From Streptomyces toyocaensis (GTDB lineage Bacteria; Actinomycetota; Actinomycetes; Streptomycetales; Streptomycetaceae), in the NCBI RefSeq assembly GCF_000725125.1, contig NZ_JFCB01000001.1:744001-808000 (forward strand): a DNA stretch of 64,000 nucleotides, written 5' to 3'. The position numbers were made by a program, and so were the translations under genes. The first letter of the stretch is position 1, and the number at the start of each line of letters is the position of its first letter. Shown here one piece after another: positions 49,951-58,441 of this stretch. Below the pieces are notes generated by a model. The model worked only from the letters and a program-made list of their open reading frames with translations. It did no database searches and was not told the DNA's origin.

Positions 49951-52350
49951 ATGTCGGAGTGGACATGGGAGTACGAGGGGTACGACCCCTCCGCCGAGCG
50001 GTTGCGGGAATCGCTCTGCGCGCTCGGCAACGGCTACTTCGCCACCCGGGGCGCGATCCCCGAGTGCCGGCCGGGCCTGGTGCACTGCCCGGGCACGTAC
50101 GCCGCCGGGTGCTACAACCGCCTGGAATCGACCGTGGTGGGACGCGACGTCGTCAACGAGGACATGGTCAATCTGCCGAACTGGCTGCTGCTCCGCTTCC
50201 GCGCGCGGTCGCCGGACGGCGTCCGGGGGCCGTGGCTCACCCCGGACTCCGCGGCCCTGCTCGACCACCGGCAGGTCCTCGACCTGCGCCGCGGCGTGCT
50301 CGTGCGGACCTCGCGCTACCGGGACGAGGCCCGGAGAGTGCTCCAGGTGGAACAGACCCGCCTCGTGCACATGGGGGACCCGCATCTGGCGGCACTGCGG
50401 ACGGTGCTCACCGCCGAGGACTGGTCGGGGGACGTCGAGATCGAGTCGTCCCTCGACGGGGACGTCATGAACGCCAACGTCCACCGCTACCGGTCCCTCA
50501 ACCGCCGCCACCTGGCCCGCGTACGGACCGGCGGGCGGGAGCCCGGCACGGTGTGGCTGCACTGCCGGACAAGCTCCTCCGACATCGGCATCGCCATGGC
50601 GGCCCGGAGCGTCGCCGTGGGACCGCCCGCCGTGTCCTCGCAGCTGCGGCCCGGCCGGCACCGCGCGATCCACCGCATGGTGGTGCCGCTCGCTCCGGGC
50701 CGGCCCGTCGAGGTGGAGAAGACCGTCGCACTGCACACCTCCCGCGACACCGCGATCAGCGACCCGCTCGGCGCGGCCGTCGACCGGGTGACCGCGGCGC
50801 CCGGCTTCTCCGCCCTGCTGCTCTCCCACACCGCGGCCTGGCGGCGGTTGTGGCGGCGGTCGGACATCCGCATCCCCGGCCAGGCGGGCCGTATCCTGCG
50901 CCTGCACCTGTTCCACGTGCTGCAGACACTCTCCCCGCACACCGCCGATCTCGACGTCGGCGTGCCGGCCCGGGGGCTGCACGGCGAGGCCTACCGCGGA
51001 CATGTGTTCTGGGACGAGCTGTTCGTCCTGCCGTATCTCAACCTGCACTTCCCCGAGGTCTCCCGGGCCCTGCTGACCTACCGTCACCGGCGTCTCGGCC
51101 GGGCCTGCCGGGCCGCCGAGGCCATCGGCCGGGCCGGGGCCATGTACCCCTGGCAGAGCGGCAGCGACGGCCGCGAGGAGACACAGGAGCTGCACCTCAA
51201 CCCTCGCTCGGGCCGCTGGCTGCCGGACAACTCCCGGCTGCAGCACCACGTCGGCTCGGCGGTCGCCTACAACGTCTGGCAGTACTGCGAGGCCACCGGC
51301 GACACCGAGTTCCTGTTCACCAAGGGCGCCGAGATGCTGGTGCAGATCGCCCGCTTCTGGGCGGACAGCGCGGTCCTGGACCCGGCGGCGGGCCGCTACC
51401 GCATCCGCGGCGTGGTCGGCCCCGACGAGTACCACGACGGCTACCCCGGCGCCGACCGGCCGGGACTGGACGACAACACGTACACCAACGTCACCGCCGC
51501 CTGGGTCATCGCCCGCGCCCTGGACCTCCTGCGCCGCCTTCCCGTCTGGCGCCGGCGGGAGCTGTTCGAGCGCATCCGGCTGGACCCGGGCGAACTCCCG
51601 AGGTGGGAGGAGGTCTCCCGGCGGCTGCACGTGCCGTACCACCAGGGCGTCATCAGCCAGTTCGCGGGGTACGACGACCTGGCCGAGCTGGACTGGGACG
51701 CCTACCGGGCCCGGTACGACAGCATCCGCCGCCTGGACCGGCTCCTGGAGGCCGAGGGCGACACGGTCAACCGCTACAAGGCGTCCAAACAGGCGGACGT
51801 GCTCATGCTCGGGCACCTGTTCCCGCCCGCCGAGCTGCACGGCCTGTTCCGGCGCCTCGGGTACCACCTGGACGACGACGTCTGGAGCAGGACCGTCGAC
51901 TACTACCTGCGCCGCACCAGCCACGGATCCACCCTCAGCGAACTGGTGCACGCCTGGGTCCTCACCCGGGTGAGGCGGGCCGAGGCGTGGCAGTATTTCC
52001 ACGAGGCCCTGGAGGCGGACATCACCGACATCCAGGGCGGCACGACCGGCGAGGGCATCCACCTGGGCGCCATGGCGGGCACCCTCGACCTGGTCCAGCG
52101 CTGCCTGACGGGGCTGGAGACCCGCGGGGACGCCCTGGCGCTGGACCCGGTGCCGCTGCCGGCCCTCTCGGAATACGGGTTCGCACTGAGCCACCGGGGT
52201 CACTGGGGCATCAGTCTGCGGCGCCACAGCGGCCGGCTGGAGCTCGCCGTACCGGACTCGGAGCAGTCGCCGGTCCGCGTGGTGCTGGCCGACCGGGCCG
52301 TCACCGTCGCGCCCGGAGAGACATGCACGCTGCAACTGCCGACGAGCTGA
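49951..52350 (+). CDS. GH65 family glycoside phosphorylase/hydrolase
   Basis: A 799-residue GH65 protein. The N-terminal beta-sandwich starts WEYEGYDPSAERLRESLCALGNGYFATRGA. The (alpha/alpha)6 barrel includes HGEAYRGHVFWDELFVLPYL, AMYPWQSGSDGREETQELHLNP and VVGPDEYHDGY, whose Glu (about 493) is the catalytic acid. A C-terminal beta domain closes it. GH65 enzymes phosphorolyse trehalose, maltose or kojibiose; RTSHGSTLSELVHAWVL is the phosphate-loop region. M. tuberculosis Rv2006 in the DosR region carries a GH65 part fused to trehalose phosphatase. Trehalose or maltose use under stress is a fair inference. Confidence 0.93.
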   Translation: MSEWTWEYEGYDPSAERLRESLCALGNGYFATRGAIPECRPGLVHCPGTYAAGCYNRLESTVVGRDVVNEDMVNLPNWLLLRFRARSPDGVRGPWLTPDSAALLDHRQVLDLRRGVLVRTSRYRDEARRVLQVEQTRLVHMGDPHLAALRTVLTAEDWSGDVEIESSLDGDVMNANVHRYRSLNRRHLARVRTGGREPGTVWLHCRTSSSDIGIAMAARSVAVGPPAVSSQLRPGRHRAIHRMVVPLAPGRPVEVEKTVALHTSRDTAISDPLGAAVDRVTAAPGFSALLLSHTAAWRRLWRRSDIRIPGQAGRILRLHLFHVLQTLSPHTADLDVGVPARGLHGEAYRGHVFWDELFVLPYLNLHFPEVSRALLTYRHRRLGRACRAAEAIGRAGAMYPWQSGSDGREETQELHLNPRSGRWLPDNSRLQHHVGSAVAYNVWQYCEATGDTEFLFTKGAEMLVQIARFWADSAVLDPAAGRYRIRGVVGPDEYHDGYPGADRPGLDDNTYTNVTAAWVIARALDLLRRLPVWRRRELFERIRLDPGELPRWEEVSRRLHVPYHQGVISQFAGYDDLAELDWDAYRARYDSIRRLDRLLEAEGDTVNRYKASKQADVLMLGHLFPPAELHGLFRRLGYHLDDDVWSRTVDYYLRRTSHGSTLSELVHAWVLTRVRRAEAWQYFHEALEADITDIQGGTTGEGIHLGAMAGTLDLVQRCLTGLETRGDALALDPVPLPALSEYGFALSHRGHWGISLRRHSGRLELAVPDSEQSPVRVVLADRAVTVAPGETCTLQLPTS

Positions 52351-52378
52351 GGGACGCTCTGAGAGGAGACCGACCGCC

Positions 52379-52876
52379 ATGCCGAAGAACGTGCTGGTCG
52401 CCTACGGATCAACGAACGGATCGACGGCGGAGATCGCCGAAACCGTCGCCGGGGTCCTGCGCAAGGAGGGGCTGACGGCCGAAGCGCGTGCCGCCGGGTC
52501 CGTGCCGGGTGTCGCGTCGTACGACGCGGTCGTGGTCGGCGGCGGACTGTACGCCGGCCGCTGGCACCGCGACGCCCGCCGCTTCGTCCGCCGCCACGGC
52601 GAGGACCTGGCCGCACGCCCGCTGTGGCTCTTCAGCAGCGGACCACTCGACGCCTCCGCGTCGGAGCGGGACATCCCGCCCGTGCCGTGGGTGCAGAAGG
52701 CCGTGGCGCGCCTCGACGCGCGCGACCACGTGACCTTCGGCGGCTGCCTGAAGGAGGGAGCGAAGGGCTGGGTCGCACGGATGATCGTCCGTCAGGGGAA
52801 GGGCGGGGACTACCGCGACTTCGGCCGGATCGAGGCGTGGGCCGCGCGCATCGGCCAGGAGCTGACGAACGGCTGA
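52379..52876 (+). CDS. Flavodoxin-domain protein (HemG-like)
   Basis: A 165-residue flavodoxin-fold protein. The FMN phosphate loop is VAYGSTNGSTAEIAETVAGVL; VVVGGGLYAGRWHRDARRFV and LWLFSSGPLD complete the site, matching the flavodoxin-domain family that includes menaquinone-dependent protoporphyrinogen oxidase. In Streptomyces dormancy-type clusters such genes recur next to USPs. It follows GH65 by 28 bp with a GAGGAGAC ribosome site. Electron transfer is likely, but its partner is unknown. Confidence 0.88.
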   Translation: MPKNVLVAYGSTNGSTAEIAETVAGVLRKEGLTAEARAAGSVPGVASYDAVVVGGGLYAGRWHRDARRFVRRHGEDLAARPLWLFSSGPLDASASERDIPPVPWVQKAVARLDARDHVTFGGCLKEGAKGWVARMIVRQGKGGDYRDFGRIEAWAARIGQELTNG

Positions 52877-52894
52877 CCTGCCGCGGGGACACGG

Positions 52895-55240
52895 TCAGGG
52901 AGCCAGGGAGAAGTAGTTCTCCTCCTCCTGCGTGAAGTGCAGCCGCAGCACGGTGTGCAGACCGTACAGGCAGGCGCGCAGGTCCTCGAGCTGCTCGGGC
53001 TCCAGCGCCTCCCGGCCCTCGGCGAGCGCCAGATGGGCGGCCACGCGCCCGGAGAGCCGTTCGATCTCGGCGTGCGCACGGCTCATGGTCGCCGTCGCCT
53101 CGGGGCCGCCGAGCGTGCGTTCGAGCGCCGGGTAGAGCTGGTGCTCCTCGGCGTACTCGTGCGGCAGCAGCCGCTCGGTGAGCAGCCGGTCGACCTCGCG
53201 CACCGCCTCCAGGGCCTGCCCGTCCCGTCCGGGTGCCGAGAGCGAGGCCGCGGCGTCCCGCACCGCCTGCAGCACGTCCTGCAGATCCTCGTGCTCGGCG
53301 GCGAAGCGGTGGATCAGGGCCTCGGCGGCGGGTTCCAGGGCGGGCCGCGCGCCGTGATCCACCCGCAGGGCGCGCAGCGCGTTCAGGATGACCGCCACGT
53401 CGATTCCCTCCTGCAGCAGGGCGCCGACCGCCGGCGGCAGCAGTCCGGCGGCGGCCGCTCCCATGGCCGCCAGGGACAGCAGCATGCCGCCGAGCGCGCT
53501 CTGCACGGCGATGCGGCGGGCCCGCACGGCGATCGACGTGGCGTCGGCCAGCCGGTCCACCCGGTCCGTGGTGAGGACGATGTCCGCGGCCTCGGAGGAC
53601 GCGGTGGAACCCCGCGCGCCCATCGCCACGCCGACGTCCGCCGCGGCGAGGGCGGGAGCGTCGTTCACGCCGTCACCGACCATGACCGTGACGGCGTTCC
53701 GGCGCTCCTTGCGTACCTCGGCCACCTTGTCCGCCGGAGCGAGTTCGGCCCGTACCCCGTCGAGCCCCAGGACGGCGGCGATCTCGCGGGCGGGTTCGGG
53801 CCGGTCGCCGGTGAGCATCACGATCCGCCCGATCCCGGCCGTACGGAGCCGCCGCAGGGCGCGGGGCGCGTCCGGGCGCAGCGGATCGCGCAGCAGGACG
53901 GCCCCCACGGGAGCGCCGTCGACGGTGACCCACGCGACGGCGGCACCGTCCAGCAGCGCCCGGTTCTCCGCCCCCCGCGCCCAGTCCGGGACCGCCGCGC
54001 CGGGGTCCAGCCGGCCCACGGTCGTCCTGCGGCCCCCGACCACCCCGTACGCGCCCCTGCCGGCCTCTTCCGACACGTCCGTGGCCACCGAGGGCTCCAG
54101 CCCGCGCTCCCGGGCCGCGTCGACGATGGCGTGGGCCAGGACGTGGGGGGAGTACTGGTCCACCGTGGCCGCCAGCCGCAGCACCTCGGCGGGCTGCCGC
54201 CCGGGGGCGGCGATCACGTCGAGCACGCGCGGGCGGCCACCGGTGAGGGTGCCGGTCTTGTCGAGCAGCAGCGTACGGGCCCGGCCCAGCCGCTCCAGGG
54301 CGCCGCCGTCCCGGACCACCACACCCAGCCGCGACGCCCGGGACAGCCCGGAGACGATCGCCACCGGGGCGGCGAGCAGCAGCGGGCAGGGCGTGGCGAC
54401 GACGAGGACCGCGACAGCCCGTACGGCGGAGCCGCTGAGCAGCCAGGCCATTCCCGCGATCACCAGCGAGAGCGGAAGGAACCACGCCGCGTAGCGGTCC
54501 GCCAGGCGCACGACGGGGGCCGCCTCGGCGCCCGCCTGCCGGGCCAGCCGCACGATGCCGGCGTAGGTGCTGTCCTGCTCGGTCGCCGTCGCCCGCACCT
54601 CGAAGACGCCACCCGCGTTGACGACTCCACTGCGGACCGTCTGCCCGGCCGCCCGTTCCACCGGCGCCGACTCGCCCGTGAGCACCGACTCGTCGAGGAC
54701 CGCCGACGGCCCCACCACCTGCCCGTCGACGGGGACGACCTCACCCGCGCCCACGACGAGCAGATCACCCACGGCGACCTCGGCGAGGGGGACCGGGCGG
54801 ACCTCGGCGCCGGTGCGGCGGCGTGCGGTACGGGGAGCGTGCGCGAGCAGCGCGCGCAGATCGTGGGAGGCACGGCGCTGGGCGGCGGCCTCCAGCGTAC
54901 GGCCGGTGGCGAGCATCAGGCCGATCAGCGCCCCGGCGAGATACTCGCCGACGGCCAGGGTGCCGCCGAGTGCCAGCACCGCGATGAGGTCCACGCCGGC
55001 GTGGTGGCGCCGCAGGGCGACCAGCACCCAGCCGACCGCGGGCACCACGGCGGCGACCGTTCCCAGCGCCCAGCACATGTCGGCTGCCTCCGCGTGTCCC
55101 AGCAGCCGGAGCACACCCCCTGCCGCCAGCGCCGAGGCCGTCACCACCAGGAGAGCGGGTTCCACCCAGGACATCGGCGTCCGTGCCGAGGCGGGTGCGG
55201 GCTCCGGCTTCTCCCGGGTGGCGCGTTCGATGTGACTCAT
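52895..55240 (-). CDS. P1B-type metal ATPase fused to a C-terminal hemerythrin domain
   Basis: The ATG at 55240 (GAGG six bases upstream) gives 781 residues. Membrane pump motifs: TGES (188-191), the metal-site motif TPCP in TM6 (283-286), DKTGT (327-331) and GDGVNDAPALAAADVG. There is no N-terminal CxxC metal-binding domain. After the last spans (to about 600) comes a hemerythrin HHE domain with HEDLQDVLQ, LLPHEYAEEHQLYPAL and LRLHFTQEEENYF, supplying His/Glu ligands for a di-iron site. The combination matches P1B-5 ATPases, linked to Fe, Co or Ni export and possibly regulated by oxygen or iron at the di-iron site. A longer frame to 55369 lacks similarity. Confidence 0.93.
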   Translation of the reverse strand: MSHIERATREKPEPAPASARTPMSWVEPALLVVTASALAAGGVLRLLGHAEAADMCWALGTVAAVVPAVGWVLVALRRHHAGVDLIAVLALGGTLAVGEYLAGALIGLMLATGRTLEAAAQRRASHDLRALLAHAPRTARRRTGAEVRPVPLAEVAVGDLLVVGAGEVVPVDGQVVGPSAVLDESVLTGESAPVERAAGQTVRSGVVNAGGVFEVRATATEQDSTYAGIVRLARQAGAEAAPVVRLADRYAAWFLPLSLVIAGMAWLLSGSAVRAVAVLVVATPCPLLLAAPVAIVSGLSRASRLGVVVRDGGALERLGRARTLLLDKTGTLTGGRPRVLDVIAAPGRQPAEVLRLAATVDQYSPHVLAHAIVDAARERGLEPSVATDVSEEAGRGAYGVVGGRRTTVGRLDPGAAVPDWARGAENRALLDGAAVAWVTVDGAPVGAVLLRDPLRPDAPRALRRLRTAGIGRIVMLTGDRPEPAREIAAVLGLDGVRAELAPADKVAEVRKERRNAVTVMVGDGVNDAPALAAADVGVAMGARGSTASSEAADIVLTTDRVDRLADATSIAVRARRIAVQSALGGMLLSLAAMGAAAAGLLPPAVGALLQEGIDVAVILNALRALRVDHGARPALEPAAEALIHRFAAEHEDLQDVLQAVRDAAASLSAPGRDGQALEAVREVDRLLTERLLPHEYAEEHQLYPALERTLGGPEATATMSRAHAEIERLSGRVAAHLALAEGREALEPEQLEDLRACLYGLHTVLRLHFTQEEENYFSLAP

Positions 55241-55352
55241 GGCGGTCCTCACCGTCGGCAGGTTCGCGGCGGGAAGCACGGTGGCGTGTCCGGCCGGCCG
55301 GGTGCGCCCCGTGCCCTGTGTCCAGCATCCGATGGGGCGCGGGACGGATCCA

Positions 55353-55366
55353 GGGCCGCACGGCCC
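55353..55366. promoter_or_regulatory. DosR/OsdR-like palindrome upstream of the hemerythrin ATPase
   Basis: GGGCCG-CA-CGGCCC is a perfect 14-bp palindrome with the same spacing as the boxes at 44667. It lies 113 bp upstream of the minus-strand ATPase start. A half-like GGGACGGATCC precedes it at 55341. No full second box was found. Confidence 0.55.
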
Positions 55367-55421
55367 CACGCTTTTCCCCGGGCGCCGCGGCCGGCCGCGG
55401 CGCCCGCCCGGTGCCCGGTGG

Positions 55422-56312
55422 TCATCGGTGGGGTGCGTCCGCTCCCCGCACCACGGCGACGGGACAGTGCGCGTGGTGCAGCAGGGCCTGACTGACGGAC
55501 CCCAGCAGCAGGCCGGTGAACCCGCCGCGCCCCCGCGCCCCGACCACGATCAGCTGGGCGGACCGGCTCGCCGCGATCATCGTCTCGCGGGTGGGGCCGT
55601 GCACCACCCTGTGCTCCACCACGACGTCCGGGTGCCGCTCCCGATGCCCGGCCAGTGCTTCCGACAGCAGGCGTTCCTCCTCCCGCCCGAGCTCACCCGC
55701 CGGGTTCGCGTACGGCTCAGCCGGGTCCTTCGGGGGCGGCAGCGGCGCGCTCCACGTGGTCCAGGCGTGCAGGGCGGCCAGGGGGGTTCCGCGCAGCTCG
55801 GCCTCCGTGAAGGCGAAGTCCACCGCCCGGTCCCCGGCGGGCGAACCGTCGACGCCCACCACCACCGGTCCGTCCGCGCGGTCCTCCTCCCGCACGACCA
55901 GCACGGGACAGCGCGCGTGCGCCGCGAGATGCACCGCCGTCGACCCCACCACGAGGCCGACGAAGCCACCCGTCCCACGGGAGCCGACGACCACCAGCTG
56001 CGCGGACCGCGACTGCGCCTCCAGCACCGTCAACGGGTCGCCCGTCATGACCGCGTGCGACACCTCCACGTCCGGTGCCGCCGTCCTGGCGCGCGCCACC
56101 GCCTCCGCCACCAGCCGCTCGACCATGTTCCGTATCCCGCCCTCCGGAGGGCCCAGGGGGGAGGGGCCGACGGGAACGTGGAGCGCGGGCCAGAGGAAGG
56201 CGTGCACCACTCTCAGTCCGGCCCCCCGCAGCCCGGCCTCCCGGGCGGCCGCCTCCGTCGCGGCGAGACCCGACGCCGACCCGTCCACACCGACGATCAC
56301 CAGACCACCCAC
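55422..56312 (-). CDS. Tandem universal stress protein 7
   Basis: The GTG at 56312 follows GGGAGG by four bases and gives 296 residues. Both domains are canonical: LVIVGVDGSASGLAATEAAAREAGLRG with GSRGTGGFVGLVVGST, and VVVGVDGSPAGDRAVDFAF with GARGRGGFTGLLLGSVSQ. It should bind two ATP. It belongs with USP 3 in the fully conserved subgroup. An extended linker (WSAPLPPPKDPAEPYANP) separates the halves of domain 2. Confidence 0.94.
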   Translation of the reverse strand: MGGLVIVGVDGSASGLAATEAAAREAGLRGAGLRVVHAFLWPALHVPVGPSPLGPPEGGIRNMVERLVAEAVARARTAAPDVEVSHAVMTGDPLTVLEAQSRSAQLVVVGSRGTGGFVGLVVGSTAVHLAAHARCPVLVVREEDRADGPVVVGVDGSPAGDRAVDFAFTEAELRGTPLAALHAWTTWSAPLPPPKDPAEPYANPAGELGREEERLLSEALAGHRERHPDVVVEHRVVHGPTRETMIAASRSAQLIVVGARGRGGFTGLLLGSVSQALLHHAHCPVAVVRGADAPHR

Positions 56313-56535
56313 GGTGCCTCCCGCGTCGAGAGCGTTCCTGCCTGCCCTCCCAGACTCGCCCCGGTGGTGCCCGGCCGCCACGGGACGAGCCCGCGCCAGG
56401 CACGGGCCGCGGCCCGCGGAACGCCGCGGCGAGCGGGCTGGGGCCCAGGACGCGGGACCTGATCGCCTGGTCGCCGGGCCGCGAAGGGGATGTGCGCATG
56501 CGGGGCGCGCACCGACCGGCCCCCGGGTGGGCGAG

Positions 56536-56569
56536 GGGCCGCACGGTCCTGCCGGGCGCCGGACGGCCC
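56536..56569. promoter_or_regulatory. Tandem DosR/OsdR-like boxes between USP 7 and the DoxX gene
   Basis: Box 1 (56536-56549) is GGGCCG-CA-CGGTCC and box 2 (56556-56569) is GCGCCG-GA-CGGCCC, each one base from the perfect palindrome. Their starts are exactly 20 bp apart. They lie 150 bp before the DoxX start, in the 407-bp region shared with divergent USP 7. The rest of that region holds no gene I can support. Confidence 0.5.
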
Positions 56570-56719
56570 CTGTCCCGGCTCGTGGCCGAACGTCCCGAGG
56601 GAGAAGGGGCGTTGAGCCCCGGGAGTGCGGCCCATCGGCACCCGGTCCCAGGCCGGTTCCTCCGCCAGAGTGAGTGGTGTCAGAAACCGACCCGGACCGT
56701 TCCCGGAGGGATCACCGCC

Positions 56720-57349
56720 ATGGCCGTGCACCAGCACTCTCACCACGCCGAGGGCTTCCACCTGCCGTCCTTCCGCAGGAACCGGACCACCTCCGTTCCC
56801 GAGTCCGCCCTCTCGGCACGCAGCGACACCCGCACCGCCCGTGCCTACGTCCTCGCCTCGGCGCGCCTGCTGATGGGCTTCGTGTTCCTGTGGGCCTTCC
56901 TCGACAAGACCTTCGGCCTCGGCTACGCCACCCGGTCCGGCAAGGGCTGGATCGACGGCGGTTCCCCCACCGAGGGCTTCCTCGGCCATGTAGCCGTCGG
57001 CCCGATGGAGTCGACCTTCCACGCGTGGGCCGGCGCCGCCTGGGCGGACTGGCTGTTCATGCTCGGCCTGCTGGGCATCGGCGTCGCCCTGACCGCGGGT
57101 GTGGCGCTGCGCCTGGCGGCTGCCGCCGGCTCGGCGATGATGGCGCTGATGTGGGTGGCCGAGTGGCCGCCCGCCCAGCACCTGTCCGACGGGTCGCTCA
57201 GCATGTCGACCAACCCGTTCGCCGACTACCACGTCGTCTACGCCGTGGTGCTCATCGCCCTGGCCGTCACCTCCGCGGGCGACACCCTGGGTCTCGGACG
57301 CCTGTGGGCCCGGCTCCCGTTCGTCCGCGGCGCGGGATGGCTGCGCTGA
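56720..57349 (+). CDS. DoxX-like membrane protein
   Basis: A 209-residue protein starting at ATG 56720 with CGGAGG nine bases upstream. After a His-containing polar N-terminus (40 residues) come four membrane helices: YVLASARLLMGFVFLWAFLDKTFGL, WLFMLGLLGIGVALTAGVALRLAAAAGSAMMALMW and DYHVVYAVVLIALAV. The pattern resembles DoxX/DoxD and thiosulfate:quinone oxidoreductase subunits, as in other actinobacterial stress clusters. No partner subunit is nearby. A hairpin follows the stop. Confidence 0.82.
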   Translation: MAVHQHSHHAEGFHLPSFRRNRTTSVPESALSARSDTRTARAYVLASARLLMGFVFLWAFLDKTFGLGYATRSGKGWIDGGSPTEGFLGHVAVGPMESTFHAWAGAAWADWLFMLGLLGIGVALTAGVALRLAAAAGSAMMALMWVAEWPPAQHLSDGSLSMSTNPFADYHVVYAVVLIALAVTSAGDTLGLGRLWARLPFVRGAGWLR

Positions 57350-57357
57350 ACGCCTCC

Positions 57358-57391
57358 GGTGCGGCGGGCCCCCTGGCGGGCCCGCCGCACC
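57358..57391 (+). terminator. Hairpin terminator after the DoxX gene
   Basis: A 13-bp perfect stem (GGTGCGGCGGGCC with GGCCCGCCGCACC) with an 8-base loop starts nine bases after the DoxX stop. Confidence 0.8.
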
Positions 57392-57403
57392 GGTGCGCCG
57401 GTG

Positions 57404-57438
57404 GGGCCGGTCGGTCCCTGACGGGGGACCAGCAGCCC
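57404..57438. promoter_or_regulatory. Tandem DosR/OsdR-like boxes upstream of USP 8
   Basis: Box 1 (57404-57417) is GGGCCG-GT-CGGTCC; box 2 (57425-57438) is GGGACC-AG-CAGCCC. Starts are 21 bp apart, and box 2 ends 64 bp before the USP 8 start. GGGAC in box 2 recalls the M. tuberculosis half-site. The pair probably drives USP 8 and the alcohol dehydrogenase behind it. Confidence 0.55.
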
Positions 57439-57502
57439 CTGCCGGGGAGGCCGCCGGAACGAGATGCTCGTACCGGAGCATTCGACACAGGAGGAGGGCG
57501 TC

Positions 57503-58408
57503 ATGGCCCGCACGATCACCGTGGGACTCGACGGCTCGGCCGAGAGCCGGGCCGCTGCCGAGTGGGCGGCCCGTGAGGCGGAGCTGCGCGGCCTGCCGGT
57601 CAGGCTGGTCCACGTGTGGCAGCCGGTGCCGGAGCCGATCGCCCAGGCTCCGCTCCTGGGCACACAGACGCAGCAGCAGTGGATCGAGCGGATCCCCCGC
57701 GAGGCCGCGGAGGGCCTGGGCCTGCGTCACCCCCGGGTCGAGGTGCGCACCGAACTCCGCTCCGGAACGCCCTCCGACATCCTCGTGGAGGCCGCCCGTG
57801 AGGCGGAACTGCTGGTTCTCGGCTCCCGAGCGCTGAGCGGGCTCGGCGGATTCCTGGTCGGGTCCGTCGGGCAGGCCGTGGTCGCCCGGACCGAGGTGCC
57901 CGTGATCCTGGTGCGCGCCGGGGAACAGGCCGCCGACGAGCACGTGCCGGACCCCGTCGGCGTCCCGTCCGCCGCCACCGCGTTCCGGCCCGTCGTGCTC
58001 GGCCTGGACTCCGCAGGCCCCGACGGCACCGTCGTCGACTTCGCCTTCCAGGAGGCACAGCGCCGTGCCACGGACCTGAACGTCGTCCAGGCCTGGAACG
58101 CGTCGCCCTACTCCGTCTACACCGTCGGATCGGGCTTCGAGCCCCACGAGGAGTTCGCCCGCGAACGGGCCGAGGCGCTCGCCGGGGCACTGCGTCCCTG
58201 GCGGCAGAAGTACCCGGATGTGCGGGTCGTGGAGGTCTCCCGCCCGGGCAGCGCGGCCGCCCTCCTGGCCGACGCCTCCCGCGACGCCTCCCTCGTCGTC
58301 GTGGGCCGGCGCGTGCGCCGGAGCCCCTTCGGCGTCCACATCGGTGCCGTCACCCACGCGGTGATGCACCACTCCACCGCCCCCGTCGCCGTCGTCGCGC
58401 ACGACTGA
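57503..58408 (+). CDS. Tandem universal stress protein 8
   Basis: A 301-residue two-domain USP starting at ATG 57503 with AGGAGG upstream (MARTITVGLDGSAESRAAAEWAAREAELRG). Nucleotide motif 1 is GSRALSGLGGFLVGSVG, where the second Gly is Ala; motif 2 is GRRVRRSPFGVHIGAVTH, strongly altered. A QTQQQWIERIPREAAEGLG segment matches the QNYW/ARRL segment of USP 1, so these two form a third subgroup. The alcohol dehydrogenase follows after 33 bp. Confidence 0.94.
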   Translation: MARTITVGLDGSAESRAAAEWAAREAELRGLPVRLVHVWQPVPEPIAQAPLLGTQTQQQWIERIPREAAEGLGLRHPRVEVRTELRSGTPSDILVEAAREAELLVLGSRALSGLGGFLVGSVGQAVVARTEVPVILVRAGEQAADEHVPDPVGVPSAATAFRPVVLGLDSAGPDGTVVDFAFQEAQRRATDLNVVQAWNASPYSVYTVGSGFEPHEEFARERAEALAGALRPWRQKYPDVRVVEVSRPGSAAALLADASRDASLVVVGRRVRRSPFGVHIGAVTHAVMHHSTAPVAVVAHD

Positions 58409-58441
58409 CGCGCATCACCACAGGAAAGAAGCGAAAGCATC

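Noticed and set aside
47866..52380. A 1504-codon open frame on the minus strand opposite two USP genes and GH65
   Set aside because: It is a shadow of high third-position G+C in the plus-strand genes. The translation is low in domain-like sequence, while the opposite strand has three recognisable proteins.
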